Of a stretch of DNA of 64,000 bases, positions 7,116-16,931 are shown in pieces. Position numbers and translations under genes: made by a program. Within the stretch, counting starts at the first letter, position 1. Each line of letters opens with the position of its first letter. This stretch comes from Paraburkholderia bonniea. GTDB lineage: Bacteria > Pseudomonadota > Gammaproteobacteria > Burkholderiales > Burkholderiaceae. The notes under the pieces were generated by a model. The model worked only from the letters and a program-made list of their open reading frames with translations. It ran no database searches and was not told the origin of the DNA. The stretch spans positions 1,860,001 to 1,924,000 of the forward strand of contig NZ_QPEQ01000001.1 in the NCBI RefSeq assembly GCF_009455625.1. The letters run 5' to 3'.

Positions 7116-8945
7116 ATGAAAATCCGCAACAAGCTGGCAGCCCTGCCGTTCACAGCCTTGGTATCGCTGGCCTCGAACGCACAGCACGCACCAACGCCAG
7201 CCGATAAAGCCGCCGCCGCGCGGGCCAATGCTGAGCAGAACCAGCAAATCCAGCAGCAGCGCGATGCGCAGCAACGCGACACGGTTGTACAAGCGCCCGC
7301 TGTGCGCTCAACCCTTCCCGTCTTCGAAGACTTTCCGCCGCTGCCCATCGAGACGCCCTGCTTTCGCATCCATACGTTCACGTTCGAAGTCCCCGCAACC
7401 CTGCCCGACGCAGTGCGCAACAACGGCGCGTCGGCTCTGGCGCAAGATCCGTTCGCTTTTGCGCGCGAATGGCTTGAGCACTATCGCGGCCAGTCCGCCA
7501 ATGGGAGCGCCAATGGGAGCACCAACGAGAACGCCAACGGCCAGCCGCAATCCCCGCAGGACAGTGTGTGTCTCGGCAAGTCCGGCATTGATACGCTGGT
7601 CAAGGGGCTGCAGCAGGCCATCCTGAGCCGTGGCTATCTGACCACGCGTGTGCTCATCCCGCAGCAGGATCTGTCCAGCGGCACGCTGGCCTTTACGCTT
7701 ATTCCAGGTGTTGTGCGCCAGCTCCGCTTTGCCAACCCTGAAACACGTGGCACGTTGTCCTCCGCTTTCCCCGTCCGCCCTAACGACCTGCTCAACCTGC
7801 GTGACCTTGAACAGGGGCTGGAGCAGATGAAGCGTGTCGCGTCGCAGGACGTGGAAATGCAGATCGAGCCTACCGGCACGCTGGGCGAAAGCGATGTCGT
7901 GCTAACGGTGCAGCGCTCGAAGCCGTGGAGTTTCGTCGCGTCCGTCGATAACTCGGGCGCGGATGCGACCGGCAAGTGGCAGGGTAATGTGAGCCTCGGT
8001 ATCGACAACCCGCTCGGTCTGAATGATGTGTTCACGGCTGGTGCTAACCAGGACTTGTCGTTCGGCAACAAGTCGCTCGGTTCGCATGGCTTCAATGGTT
8101 CGTATTCTGTACCGTGGGGTTACTGGACGGCTACGCTGTCTGGCAGCAGCAACACTTACTACCAGAACATTGCGGGCGTGAACCAGACGTTCGTCTCCAG
8201 TGGCAACTCGCAGACTGCCGCGCTGAGGCTGGCGCGGGTGTTGAGCCGTAATCAGAGCGGTGTATCGGGCATTGAATTCCAGTTGTCAAAGCGCTTCGGC
8301 AAGAGCTTTATTGACGACACCGACATTGCGCAGCAGCGGCGCAACAACACCTTCATCGAGGTCGGCCTGACCAATCGGCATTACTTTGGCGCAGCGCAGT
8401 TCGACGGCACGCTGGCGTACCGCCAGGGCATCGGTGGGCTGGGTGCGACGCCTGATCCGTATCCGTCCGGCCCGACCTACCGTTACCGCATGGCGGTGCT
8501 CGATGCAAACCTGTCATTGCCGTTCGCTGTCGCGCAACAGCGTTTGCGCTACGTGACGACGGTTCACGCCCAGTTCACTAACGACACCCTGTTCTATCTG
8601 GACGATCTGGCCATCGGGAGCCGTTACACGGTGCGTGGCTTCGATGGCGAAACCATGCTGGCGGCCGAGAAAGGTTTCTACTGGCGTAACGAGTTGCAAT
8701 GGCCGATTGGCCAGACGAAGCAGGCGTTGTATGCGGGAATCGACTATGGACGCGTGTTCGGACCGAACACGGTGTTTCTGGCCGGCACCCAGCTCGCGGG
8801 CGCAGTGATTGGCATCAAAGGGGGATTGCCGTCGCGCTTTGCCGCTCTCTCCTATGACCTGTTCATCGGCGCGCCACTCTACAAACCCAGCGGCTTGCCG
8901 GCTTCGCGCGTGAGTGCTGGCATGCAGGCAACAGCGCAGTTCTAG
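7116..8945 (+). CDS. bcpB: TpsB outer-membrane transporter (ShlB/FhaC/HecB family), BcpB/CdiB
   Basis: This 609-residue protein exports the upstream exoprotein across the outer membrane. A signal peptide covers roughly residues 1-22, followed by a Gln/Ala-rich linker. A POTRA_2-type domain begins near residue 78 (ETPCFRIHTFTFEV), with a second POTRA near 195-260. A 16-strand-type beta-barrel runs to the C-terminal Phe (TAQF), the outer-membrane assembly signal. The conserved lid-loop motif VRGF is at about residue 505. Length and layout fit TpsB proteins (550-600 aa). A low-complexity NG/SAN-rich insert (about residues 126-144) interrupts the first POTRA region. The start is preceded by a weak purine stretch. 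Its place at the end of the bcp cluster matches Burkholderia CDI loci. Confidence 0.92.
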   Translation: MKIRNKLAALPFTALVSLASNAQHAPTPADKAAAARANAEQNQQIQQQRDAQQRDTVVQAPAVRSTLPVFEDFPPLPIETPCFRIHTFTFEVPATLPDAVRNNGASALAQDPFAFAREWLEHYRGQSANGSANGSTNENANGQPQSPQDSVCLGKSGIDTLVKGLQQAILSRGYLTTRVLIPQQDLSSGTLAFTLIPGVVRQLRFANPETRGTLSSAFPVRPNDLLNLRDLEQGLEQMKRVASQDVEMQIEPTGTLGESDVVLTVQRSKPWSFVASVDNSGADATGKWQGNVSLGIDNPLGLNDVFTAGANQDLSFGNKSLGSHGFNGSYSVPWGYWTATLSGSSNTYYQNIAGVNQTFVSSGNSQTAALRLARVLSRNQSGVSGIEFQLSKRFGKSFIDDTDIAQQRRNNTFIEVGLTNRHYFGAAQFDGTLAYRQGIGGLGATPDPYPSGPTYRYRMAVLDANLSLPFAVAQQRLRYVTTVHAQFTNDTLFYLDDLAIGSRYTVRGFDGETMLAAEKGFYWRNELQWPIGQTKQALYAGIDYGRVFGPNTVFLAGTQLAGAVIGIKGGLPSRFAALSYDLFIGAPLYKPSGLPASRVSAGMQATAQF

Positions 8946-9219
8946 CGTGCCGTGAGCAACGCGGCGCACAGCGCAGGTGTGGGAACCGGCCGCGCAAGGT
9001 TCACCATCCCGCTTTCAGCGCCGCATTTCGAACCTTCCGCTAAAAATCGTTCCCGCTCAAAGGCTTAAGCCCTTTTCCAGGGAGTTTTCAACAGGTTCAT
9101 TCACACCATCTGTGGATAACCTGGTGCCGCCATGGCCGGGCGATGGCCGCCACGGCAAAATTTTGTGTGGCAAGGAACGTTAAGCGGCGTGCTGTCACTT
9201 AAACGTTTCGGGGGCAGCG

Positions 9220-10656
9220 ATGGCTGTCTGTCGATTCACATTTTTAGATACGATTTTTATTTTGAATTTTTCCCGCACATCGACCGCACCATCTGCACCC
9301 GCTACGCCATGCATGAGTGACCCGAAATTACCGCAAGGAGGTCTGGTAGTAAACGGATTTCAAAACCAGCTGCAAACCGGATCGACAACCATTTCATATC
9401 CGGTGCTGCCCAATAGTACCTCTGGCACTTCTGCGGCATCCGTCGGGCAAAACATTAGCAGCAGCAACCTGCGTTATAAAAATCTAACGATTGCCCCACC
9501 AGAAGTCCCGAAAACTGAAAAAAACAGCGCACTGGAAGAACTGAATACCACTTTTGCGCTCATTAGAAAAAAATTGAGCTTCGATTTATTTAATAAAAAA
9601 GATGGTACTTTACAAAAACTCGATGCCATCCATGAGCTATATGTTCACATGATGAATGGCAAATATAATTACAGTCCTTATTTTGCAGTTAAAAAACTAG
9701 AAGAATTAATTGCGCCAATTTTCCTCCGAATCAATGAGAACGTGCCTCAAGAAGACATGGATGAACTAGTGCAGGAAGGATATTTGTGCTTTGAGGATGA
9801 TCACTATGAAACCACGCAATGCGCACAAAAAATTCTCGACTATCTCAAGCAACGGCACAGCATTTATGCCAAAGAAAATTTTCTGGCTGACCTGGAAAAT
9901 CTGAGCGCGATTGACCTGATTAACCGTAAGCTGATAGGAAAATTTATTCCTGTCTGCATCACCGCCTATCATCACGAAAAAAATGGAGAATTTCCATTAA
10001 GGACACTCGACGGTAGTCCTCTTGAGATCGTAAGTATTGATTTATCTCCTCTCCCCGACTACCCTGATTTTTCCTCAGCAGAAAAAATCTGCACAATTTT
10101 TTCAGAAAAAACAGATAAAAACACGCGTCTGAAATTAATGACAGACGGCCTCAAATGCGAAATTATCACCCAGCCTAATCCACTCGATAATGGCAATGCA
10201 TTGCTTGGCCATCGCGGCGTTTTTACCACCAGAGCATTCAAGCCCAATGAATTTATTACGTTCCATTCCGGCATTGCGTTGCAATCGTTTGAAGAGCGAC
10301 TGCTTCTGCTTGATACCTACCTCTTCAATCTCTCCGGGGAGAGCTTCGCGGAAAATGGGGCGACCTTCACTAAAAAGTTGTCGGAATCGACTTATGCCGT
10401 GGTCGATGGCGATGCCATTGGCGCGATGATCAATACGATTTTTTCACGCGACCAGAACGGCATCATAGCGCAGGCAAAAACTGGCTATAACGCATTTACC
10501 CTCCCCCTCAAAATCCAGCTTAAAGACGGTTCAGTCATTTACCCGCCCGGCATTTTTGCCCTGCGTCCACTGCTTCCTGGAGAAGAATTGCGGCTTCACT
10601 ACGGCTATTCAGAGATCGACGTGAACCGGGCGCTGAACTCCGAAAAACCTGTTTAG
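9220..10656 (+). CDS. SET-domain protein 1 (AT-rich; candidate secreted lysine methyltransferase)
   Basis: The 478-residue protein has a C-terminal SET-like domain. GHRGVFTTRAF (about residue 328) matches the SET N-terminal G-x-G-V-F-A block, and LLPGEELRLHYGY (about 450-463) matches the closing GEEL...YG motif with its catalytic Tyr. The usual NHSxxPN motif is reduced to MINT. Residues ~100-270 are a helical region of unknown type, followed by FPLRTLDGSPLE, which recurs in the neighbour at 10769. SET proteins methylate lysines, and in host-associated bacteria (Burkholderia thailandensis BtSET, Legionella RomA/LegAS4) they are injected effectors acting on histones. The gene is much more AT-rich than its surroundings. 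The start is uncertain: ATG 9220 gives a hydrophobic N-terminus, and ATG 9313 (MSDPKLP) is an alternative. No export signal is provable. Confidence 0.7.
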   Translation: MAVCRFTFLDTIFILNFSRTSTAPSAPATPCMSDPKLPQGGLVVNGFQNQLQTGSTTISYPVLPNSTSGTSAASVGQNISSSNLRYKNLTIAPPEVPKTEKNSALEELNTTFALIRKKLSFDLFNKKDGTLQKLDAIHELYVHMMNGKYNYSPYFAVKKLEELIAPIFLRINENVPQEDMDELVQEGYLCFEDDHYETTQCAQKILDYLKQRHSIYAKENFLADLENLSAIDLINRKLIGKFIPVCITAYHHEKNGEFPLRTLDGSPLEIVSIDLSPLPDYPDFSSAEKICTIFSEKTDKNTRLKLMTDGLKCEIITQPNPLDNGNALLGHRGVFTTRAFKPNEFITFHSGIALQSFEERLLLLDTYLFNLSGESFAENGATFTKKLSESTYAVVDGDAIGAMINTIFSRDQNGIIAQAKTGYNAFTLPLKIQLKDGSVIYPPGIFALRPLLPGEELRLHYGYSEIDVNRALNSEKPV

Positions 10657-10768
10657 CCACTGCCCCTGTATCTGGAATAATCGCCGTCTCACGCTCTGAC
10701 TGGCGTTCACTCACGCCAGGCTTACCAAGGCCTGGCCCCTGCATGCTGGCCGATGGATTAAATGCCCT

Positions 10769-11917
10769 ATGACAACGTTTCCCCACCCGGCCACATCCGC
10801 CGTTGCGCTTGCCACAGCGCACGAAAAATTCAGCCAGAAAATGAGTGCGAATCTGCGCCGTGCACAGGAAAAATCCGCGCTGCTGGCGCAAAGCGGCGAT
10901 CCCAAACTGCTGGAAGCCGCGCGCACACTGGCAAGCTTTGCTGACCGCCTCACCTCGAGCTTCAACGCAATCCCGCCGTTCTCGCCCTGGCATCTGTTTG
11001 AATGGCTGGGCCAGATCAACCAGATTTCCCTCGGCCTGCTGGACGATGCGATGCTGCAGCAACTCAGCGCGCACCAAATCATTCACTACGAAAAAGACGT
11101 GTCGCTGCGCCAGCAAGACAACGCGCATGAAATCATTGCCAGCTTGCCGCAGCCGCTTCAAGCCACGATCAGCCAGCATTTTGCCCGGCTGCAGATGATG
11201 GGCTGCATCAGCCGGATTGATTTCGACGCGCTGGAAACCTACGTGCTAACGCAAGCCAAACGCTACGTCCACGAAATCAATCAGGCCTACCCCCTGCGCA
11301 CGCTGGATGGCGTGCCACTGAACGTCGCGCGAGTCGATGCCAACTCATTGCCCGACGCGTACCTCACACCGGCGACGCTGGCACAGCTCAACGCCACTTT
11401 CAGCGAGGCCACGCCTGCCAGCGAACGTCTGGCGCTCTGCACCCAGCACCTGGTGTGCCGCAGGTTGCAGAACACTGATTTACGTCCCGAAGACCCGCCG
11501 AGCCTCGCTGGGCAAAACGGCGTCTTTGCCGCGCGCGATTTTGCCACTCATGAACTGGTCGGTGCCTACACTGGTTATCTGATTACACGCAGCAACACGT
11601 GGTGCGTGCAGTCGCGCAGCTACAGCTTTTCGTGCAAGGACAAGCACTCGCCCGGAGCCATCAGCGAATTCACGGAAATTGTGGGGGACGGGATTATTTC
11701 GCGGGTGAATTCGCTTTTCACGAAAGACCCGCAAGGTCAGTTGGTGCAGGCACCAGACGGCTATAACACGGCGATTTACGGTGTTCGGCTGCTTCTGCAA
11801 GACGGCACCAGCATCATGCAGCCGTGCTATTTCACGGAACAGCCGGTGCAGCAAGGCGAAGAGTTTCGTGCCAACTACGGCTATACCGATGCGGCAGTTC
11901 AGATAGCGATCCGTTAA
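10769..11917 (+). CDS. SET-domain protein 2 (paralogue of the preceding gene)
   Basis: The 382-residue protein is related over its C-terminal two-thirds to the gene at 9220. It shares YPLRTLDGVPLN (about 173-184), GQNGVFAARDF (about 248) and QQGEEFRANYGY near the C-terminus (about 360-371). The NHS motif position reads RVNSLF. The N-terminal ~165 residues are Ala/Gln-rich helices unlike those of the first paralogue. Its GC content is close to the chromosomal background, in contrast to the AT-rich sister, so the pair may have diverged long ago or been acquired separately. It has no signal peptide or membrane segment. A protein-lysine methyltransferase acting on a host or bacterial target is the simplest guess; the substrate is unknown. 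Confidence 0.72.
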   Translation: MTTFPHPATSAVALATAHEKFSQKMSANLRRAQEKSALLAQSGDPKLLEAARTLASFADRLTSSFNAIPPFSPWHLFEWLGQINQISLGLLDDAMLQQLSAHQIIHYEKDVSLRQQDNAHEIIASLPQPLQATISQHFARLQMMGCISRIDFDALETYVLTQAKRYVHEINQAYPLRTLDGVPLNVARVDANSLPDAYLTPATLAQLNATFSEATPASERLALCTQHLVCRRLQNTDLRPEDPPSLAGQNGVFAARDFATHELVGAYTGYLITRSNTWCVQSRSYSFSCKDKHSPGAISEFTEIVGDGIISRVNSLFTKDPQGQLVQAPDGYNTAIYGVRLLLQDGTSIMQPCYFTEQPVQQGEEFRANYGYTDAAVQIAIR

Positions 11918-11995
11918 GACTGCCGCGAGGTGTACTTGAAAAGCGCGCTCGAAACACAACGCGCCAGGCCAGCGCGGCAGCACCTGGCCTAATAC

Positions 11996-12874
11996 CTAAT
12001 ACACCGGCAGCTCTCCCACCGGCCGGTGCTTGAAGCGCTTGTGCACCCAGTAGTACTGGGCCGGAATGCGCTCGATCTCTGTCTCGAGAAATGCAGTAAT
12101 CCGGCGAGCATCGACGCTCACATCAGCGGAAGGAAACTCCCGCAGCGGCTCGAAGATTTTCAGCTTATAGCCGCGATAGTCTGGCAGCACCTCAGTAATA
12201 AACGGCACCACCCGGGCATTGCCCGCTTTAGCAAGGCGCGACACCGAGGTCAGCGTGCAGGCCGGCACGCCAAAAAACGGCACGAACACCGAATCGCGCA
12301 AACCAAAATCCATATCAGCAGCAAGCATCACCGGCTTGCCACTGCGCAGCACCCGCAGCGCGCGGCGCACGCTGTCACCGCGCGGAATCATCTCGGTGCC
12401 AAAACGCGCGCGCTGGCGGCAGGAGAGCTGATCTAGCAACGCGTTCGACATCGGCGTATACAGCGAAGCCACCGGATAGCGCATCGAGTACATCATGCAG
12501 CCGGCTTCAATCCCCACGAAATGAAACCCAACGAAAATCGTCGGGCCTGCGGCGCTATCGTCCAGATCAATCGCGCTTTCAACCTGCACCAGACGCGCCA
12601 GCGTCTTCGCACTGCCATACCACTGCAGCCCACGCTCGACATAGCTGCGAATCACATGGCTAAAGTGCGCCCGCGCAAGACGCTCGCGCTCGTCATCGCT
12701 CAAATCCGGAAAGCACAGCTTCAGATTGATCTGCACTACCCGGCGGCGTGTGCCCGGAATACGGTAAAGCTGTGCGCCCAGCCATTCGCCAAAACGCGCC
12801 ACCAGGCGATAAGGCAGCCACGCCAGCAGGCGCAGCAAGCCCGTGGTCAAAGTAACCAGAATGAAACTCTTCAC
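11996..12874 (-). CDS. lpxL: Lipid A biosynthesis acyltransferase (LpxL/HtrB family)
   Basis: The 292-residue inner-membrane enzyme transfers a secondary acyl chain to the lipid A precursor. An N-terminal hydrophobic anchor (residues ~3-20) is followed by the LPLAT domain. The H-x4-E catalytic motif reads HFVGIE (about residue 117). RRALRVLRSGKPVMLAADMDF and FFGVPACTLTSVSRLA match the family's substrate-pocket blocks. The C-terminus YYWVHKRFKHRP is typical. Family length is 290-310. It is transcribed convergently with the SET genes and in the same direction as the PBP gene behind it. Confidence 0.9.
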   Translation of the reverse strand: MKSFILVTLTTGLLRLLAWLPYRLVARFGEWLGAQLYRIPGTRRRVVQINLKLCFPDLSDDERERLARAHFSHVIRSYVERGLQWYGSAKTLARLVQVESAIDLDDSAAGPTIFVGFHFVGIEAGCMMYSMRYPVASLYTPMSNALLDQLSCRQRARFGTEMIPRGDSVRRALRVLRSGKPVMLAADMDFGLRDSVFVPFFGVPACTLTSVSRLAKAGNARVVPFITEVLPDYRGYKLKIFEPLREFPSADVSVDARRITAFLETEIERIPAQYYWVHKRFKHRPVGELPVY

Positions 12875-13346
12875 AAACGAAAAACCCGGTAGATGCTATG
12901 TGAGGTAATGCACGGCCATGCGCCAACGGCCAAGCCTTGCGGCCAGCGCGGCAGCGGGATAACGCGGAAATCAGAAGCAGACAGGAAGAGGAGATATTTC
13001 GCGTTCAGGCGAGACAAATCGTTCCGGTGGCCTGAGATTGCATCCTGTGCATTCGTCAAACAATCAGGCCGCCGGAACCGCTGCCTGACAAGCCACCTAA
13101 AGCAGCGCAGATTAAAACACAGGCCTGCGCTAGACAAAATATGGGGTGAGTAAATTTTAAACCGCGTTAAACCCCGTTAAACCGCGCCGAAGCCCAACCC
13201 GAATAAGCCTCATACCCCTAAAACCCCTAATCCCCCGGACCACCTGAAGCAACACCCCCCAAACGAAGCAACTCGCGGCATAACCCACGGCATAACCCGC
13301 TACTGCCATGCCGTGCTCCCTGAGCTAAACCCCACGCCAGTGCTGC
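12875..13346. other. Intergenic region upstream of lpxL
   Basis: No gene is supported. The segment should hold the lpxL promoter (minus strand). It includes three perfect tandem copies of a 10-bp unit at 13157-13186, and a pyrimidine-rich tract from 13187 to 13300 with no visible terminator hairpin. Confidence 0.5.
13157..13186. repeat. Three tandem copies of a 10-bp unit
   Basis: TTAAACCGCG, TTAAACCCCG and TTAAACCGCG lie head to tail (one substitution in the middle copy) between lpxL and the PBP1A gene. Function unknown; slippage-prone. Confidence 0.7.
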
Positions 13347-15872
13347 TCAAGGCTTTTCCGTGCCGAACAGATCCAGGATCTGTTTTTTCTCGCTGGACGA
13401 TACATCCGGCGGGCTCAGCCCCGCCGCCCCGGCCTCGCCCAACGCGTCGCTGGCCCCGCCCAGCGGATTCGCGGCATCCAGCCCGATGCTGGAAACAAAG
13501 CCATGGCCAGGCGTCATATCGGCGAAATACAGCTCGCCATCCAACGTGGTCACGCCCGCCGGCATCGCCGGTTCAGCCTGCGGCACGCCACGCAGCGCAC
13601 GTTGCATGTAGCCGTTCCAGATCGGCAACGCCAGTTGCGCGCCAAACTCCCGGCTACCCAAGCTTTTCGGCTGGTCATAACCCATCCACACCACCGCCAC
13701 CAGCGACTGCTGATAGCCCGCGAACCAGCCATCCTTCGCATCGTTGGTGGTGCCGGTCTTGCCCTGCAAATCCGAACGCTGCAGCGCGTTGGTGCCCGAG
13801 CCCGTGCCAGCGCTCGCTACCGAATGCAGCAGGCTGTTCATCACATAAGCATTCCGCGGCTCCAGGGTTTGCGGCGCATCCCGCCCGGCGACAACGGGCT
13901 TGGCTTGCGCCAGCACCGTGCCACGCGCGTCACTCACCTGCGCGATCAGATAAGGCGTCACGCGATAGCCGCCATTCGCAAACACCGCATACGCCGCCGC
14001 CGACTGTAGCGGCGTGACGAGCCCAGCGCCCAGTGCCATCGGCAGGTACGGCGGGGTTTTGGCAGCGTCGAAGCCAAAGCGCTGCGTGACGAACTGCTGC
14101 GCGTACTGCGTGCCGATGAACGACAAAATGCGGATCGACACCAGGTTCTTCGATTTTTGCAGCCCAAGCCGCATCGGCATCGGGCCCTCCGGCTGATCGT
14201 CGTCCTTGGGCTCCCACGCTTCGCCGCCAGGCGAAGCGGGCGGGAAATACAGCGGCGCGTCGTTAATCAGCGTCGCGGGCCCCACGCCTTTATCCAGCGC
14301 GGCCGAATAGATAAACGGCTTGAAGCTGGAACCTGGCTGACGCCATGCCTGAGTCACGTGATTAAACTTGTTCTGGCTGAAATCGAAGCCGCCAACCAGC
14401 GCGCGAATCGCTCCGTCCTGTGGTGCCAGCGACACCAGTGCGCTTTCCACCTGCGGCATCTGCGTGATCTGCCAGTTGCCTTTGGCATCCGCCATCAGAC
14501 GCACGATTGAACCTGGCCGCACGCTGGACGCCACCGCCGCACGCGGCCCGAGCGCTGCGGCCGCAAAGCGCAGGCCTTCACCGCGAATGGTCGCCACGGT
14601 GCCATCAGACAACGCCGCCGTGACCTCCTTCGCACTCGCCGCCGTCACCACCGCCGTGACCAGTTCACCGTTATCCGGATGATCGGCCAGCGCATCGGCA
14701 ATTGCCTCATCGCGCGCATCAGTGGTGGCCGGCAACGCGACAAACCCCTCTGGGCCGCGATAGCCGTGACGCCGCTCGTAATCCATCACGCCCTTGCGCA
14801 CAGCGCGATACGCCGCCTCCTGGCCCGCCGAATCAATCGTGGTCGTCACATTCAGCCCCAGCGAGTAGGTCTCCTCCTTGTATTGCGCGTACATCGTCTG
14901 ACGCACCATCTCCGCGACATATTCGGCATGCACGCTGTATTCGCCGCCCACCGCCCGGGTGTGCAACGGCTCGGCCAGCGCCGCAGCGTATTGCGCCTGG
15001 TTGATGAAATTCAACTCCAGCATGCGTTTCAGGATGTATTCCTGACGAATCCGCGCCCGCTTGGGATTGACCACCGGGTTATACGCCGACGGCGCTTTTG
15101 GCAAGCCAGCCAGCATTGCCGCCTCGCCCAGCGTGATGTCTTTCAGATCCTTGCCGAAATAAACCCGCGCAGCGGCAGCAAAACCGTAGGCGCGCTCGCC
15201 CAGATAAATCTGGTTCATATACAACTCGAGAATCTGGTCTTTGGTCAGCGCCCGCTCAATCTTGTACGCCAGCAGCATCTCGTAGAGCTTGCGGGTATAG
15301 GTTTTTTCGCTGGATAAAAAGAAGTTGCGCGCCACTTGCATCGTGATCGTGCTGGCACCTTGCGACGCGCCGCCGTGGAGCACATCGGTCAGGCCCGCGC
15401 GCAAGATGCCAAGGAAATCGACACCGCCATGCTCATAAAAGCGGGCATCCTCAATCGCCAGCACCGCTTTTTTCATCACATCCGGCATCTCCTGAAAGCG
15501 CACCACGCTGCGCCGTTCTGCACCGAATTCACCGATCAGCACGTGGTCGGCGGTATAGACCCGCAGCGGGATCTTTGGCCGGTAGTCGGTCAGCGCATCC
15601 AGCGAAGGCAGATTCGGGCCCATCACCACCAGCGCATAACCCAGCACCAGCGCGCCGATCACCCCGGCCAGCGCCGCCAGTCCGGCGAACCACAGCATCA
15701 GCGTGACGTAAAACGAGCGGCCCGCACGCGCCGCCCGGGTGCGCGCGCTGGAAGCACGTGGCGGCGTCCGGCGCTCAGGCCCGGAGGAGGAAGAGGAAGC
15801 ACTGGAGGAGGAGCGGGTGCCCTGACGGCGGCTGGCAGAAGACGATGACTGCGGCGATTTGATGATGGGCAT
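13347..15872 (-). CDS. mrcA: Penicillin-binding protein 1A (bifunctional class A PBP)
   Basis: This 841-residue peptidoglycan synthase has a cytoplasmic Ser/Arg-rich N-terminus (residues 1-50) and one membrane anchor (about 52-80). The GT51 glycosyltransferase domain has EDARFYEHGGVD (about 140), QGASTITMQ and the NQIYLGERAYG block. The OB-like linker has an unusually long Ala-rich segment, and the transpeptidase domain follows. The active-site SxxK is SSFK (about 510) and the KTG motif is KTGTTNDAKDGWF (about 704). It polymerises and cross-links lipid II at the periplasmic face. The C-terminal ~60 residues are a Gly/Ala-rich tail. Domain order and length are typical of beta-proteobacterial PBP1A. 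In many relatives the gene abuts the pilM operon, which is not the case here. Confidence 0.93.
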   Translation of the reverse strand: MPIIKSPQSSSSASRRQGTRSSSSASSSSSGPERRTPPRASSARTRAARAGRSFYVTLMLWFAGLAALAGVIGALVLGYALVVMGPNLPSLDALTDYRPKIPLRVYTADHVLIGEFGAERRSVVRFQEMPDVMKKAVLAIEDARFYEHGGVDFLGILRAGLTDVLHGGASQGASTITMQVARNFFLSSEKTYTRKLYEMLLAYKIERALTKDQILELYMNQIYLGERAYGFAAAARVYFGKDLKDITLGEAAMLAGLPKAPSAYNPVVNPKRARIRQEYILKRMLELNFINQAQYAAALAEPLHTRAVGGEYSVHAEYVAEMVRQTMYAQYKEETYSLGLNVTTTIDSAGQEAAYRAVRKGVMDYERRHGYRGPEGFVALPATTDARDEAIADALADHPDNGELVTAVVTAASAKEVTAALSDGTVATIRGEGLRFAAAALGPRAAVASSVRPGSIVRLMADAKGNWQITQMPQVESALVSLAPQDGAIRALVGGFDFSQNKFNHVTQAWRQPGSSFKPFIYSAALDKGVGPATLINDAPLYFPPASPGGEAWEPKDDDQPEGPMPMRLGLQKSKNLVSIRILSFIGTQYAQQFVTQRFGFDAAKTPPYLPMALGAGLVTPLQSAAAYAVFANGGYRVTPYLIAQVSDARGTVLAQAKPVVAGRDAPQTLEPRNAYVMNSLLHSVASAGTGSGTNALQRSDLQGKTGTTNDAKDGWFAGYQQSLVAVVWMGYDQPKSLGSREFGAQLALPIWNGYMQRALRGVPQAEPAMPAGVTTLDGELYFADMTPGHGFVSSIGLDAANPLGGASDALGEAGAAGLSPPDVSSSEKKQILDLFGTEKP

Positions 15873-16391
15873 TGACTGGCTTGATTTAAGCGGGACGGAC
15901 TAAAAAAGCAGTTGGACGGCTGGGCAGGCTCACCCGCGAACCTGGTGCACGGTGCACGGTGGATAGTGGACCGCACGGCGCGCCATGGCGAACGGGAAAC
16001 AGGTGAACGCGCGCGACGACGCATTTTAATGAGATTAGCCAGCGGCTCTGACGACTTTTTTGTAAGAATTACCGCAACAGCGTACTGCCTGGATGCCACT
16101 CAGGTTTGCGGTTGCGGCTCAATCCTGCTCCAGACATGACGTCTCCCGGCGCAGAGCCGGGCTCCCAAGCCGCGATGAGCCCGTGCCGGGTGGCGCTAGC
16201 ATGATGGCTTAAAGCTGTTTCATTAGACTATTCAGACACTCTTCTGCTGAAACGCCTCGAAATATGCGGTAAACGCCTGATATCACCGGATCTCCCGTTC
16301 TGTCTTAATTAAGTTATTTCGCCTAAGAACGACTGCGCCTATGATGGCCAGATCGTGCTGCGATTTGGCGCCAGGCACCCGCGAGCCCACC
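15873..16391. other. Intergenic region between mrcA and the RHH gene
   Basis: Divergent spacer. A GC-rich inverted repeat around 16146-16163 (CCCGGC-gcaga-GCCGGG) lacks a following T-tract, so it is at best a structural element. Otherwise I see no gene. Confidence 0.4.
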
Positions 16392-16931
16392 ATGAACCCG
16401 CCCAGCGAACGCATTGTCGTCATCGTCACGCCCGCGCAAAAGCGCGCGATTGCGGCACGCGCCCGGGATCTCGGGATTAGCGTCAGCGAATTGATGCGGC
16501 GCGCGGTGCTGAGCTTCAGCGCAACCAGCGAGCAGATGAAAGTGGCCAGCATCGTGGACCGCCTCAATGCCGCCCGCACACCGGACACGCTCGGCGAAGC
16601 ACTACGGCGCGTCGCCAGCAGCCATCGCGGTGCGCGCCAAAACGGGACGCGCACTGGTGCTCTGCAGGTTGTGCCGCTTGCCTCCGCTGTACCCGCTGTG
16701 CCGGTGACAGCGGCAACGGCCATAACGGCAGCAGCAACAGCCGCCCCCATCGGCGTGATACCCGTGGCAGCAGCACCAGCAGCGGCCCCCGCTGAGCCAA
16801 CAGCGCCTCTTACCGCAGCAGCGCCAGCACTCGCCCTGCTCCCCCCTGCAACGGCCTCAACCACGCCTGTGGCCCCTGATGAAAACATCGCATCCGCTGG
16901 CCCTCTCCCCCCTGTGCCGCCTGCGGCTTAA
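16392..16931 (+). CDS. Ribbon-helix-helix-type protein with Ala/Pro-rich tail
   Basis: Residues ~6-45 (RIVVIVTPAQKRAIAARARDLGISVSELMRRAV) fit the beta-alpha-alpha RHH fold of CopG/Arc-like DNA-binding proteins. The next ~40 residues look helical. The last ~95 residues are low-complexity Ala/Pro/Thr and probably disordered. The start at ATG 16392 is chosen because the RHH begins there; an in-frame ATG at 16341 would add 17 unconserved residues. No partner toxin is adjacent, so it is more likely a free-standing regulator than an antitoxin. Target unknown. Confidence 0.65.
   Translation: MNPPSERIVVIVTPAQKRAIAARARDLGISVSELMRRAVLSFSATSEQMKVASIVDRLNAARTPDTLGEALRRVASSHRGARQNGTRTGALQVVPLASAVPAVPVTAATAITAAATAAPIGVIPVAAAPAAAPAEPTAPLTAAAPALALLPPATASTTPVAPDENIASAGPLPPVPPAA

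Noticed and set aside
9111..9119. Perfect DnaA-box-like TGTGGATAA
   Set aside because: Single box without a cluster, AT-rich unwinding region or replication genes; not an origin.
9333..9342. AAGGAGGT just inside the first SET gene suggesting a later start
   Set aside because: No in-frame ATG or GTG follows within ribosome-binding distance; taken as coincidence, though the true start remains uncertain.
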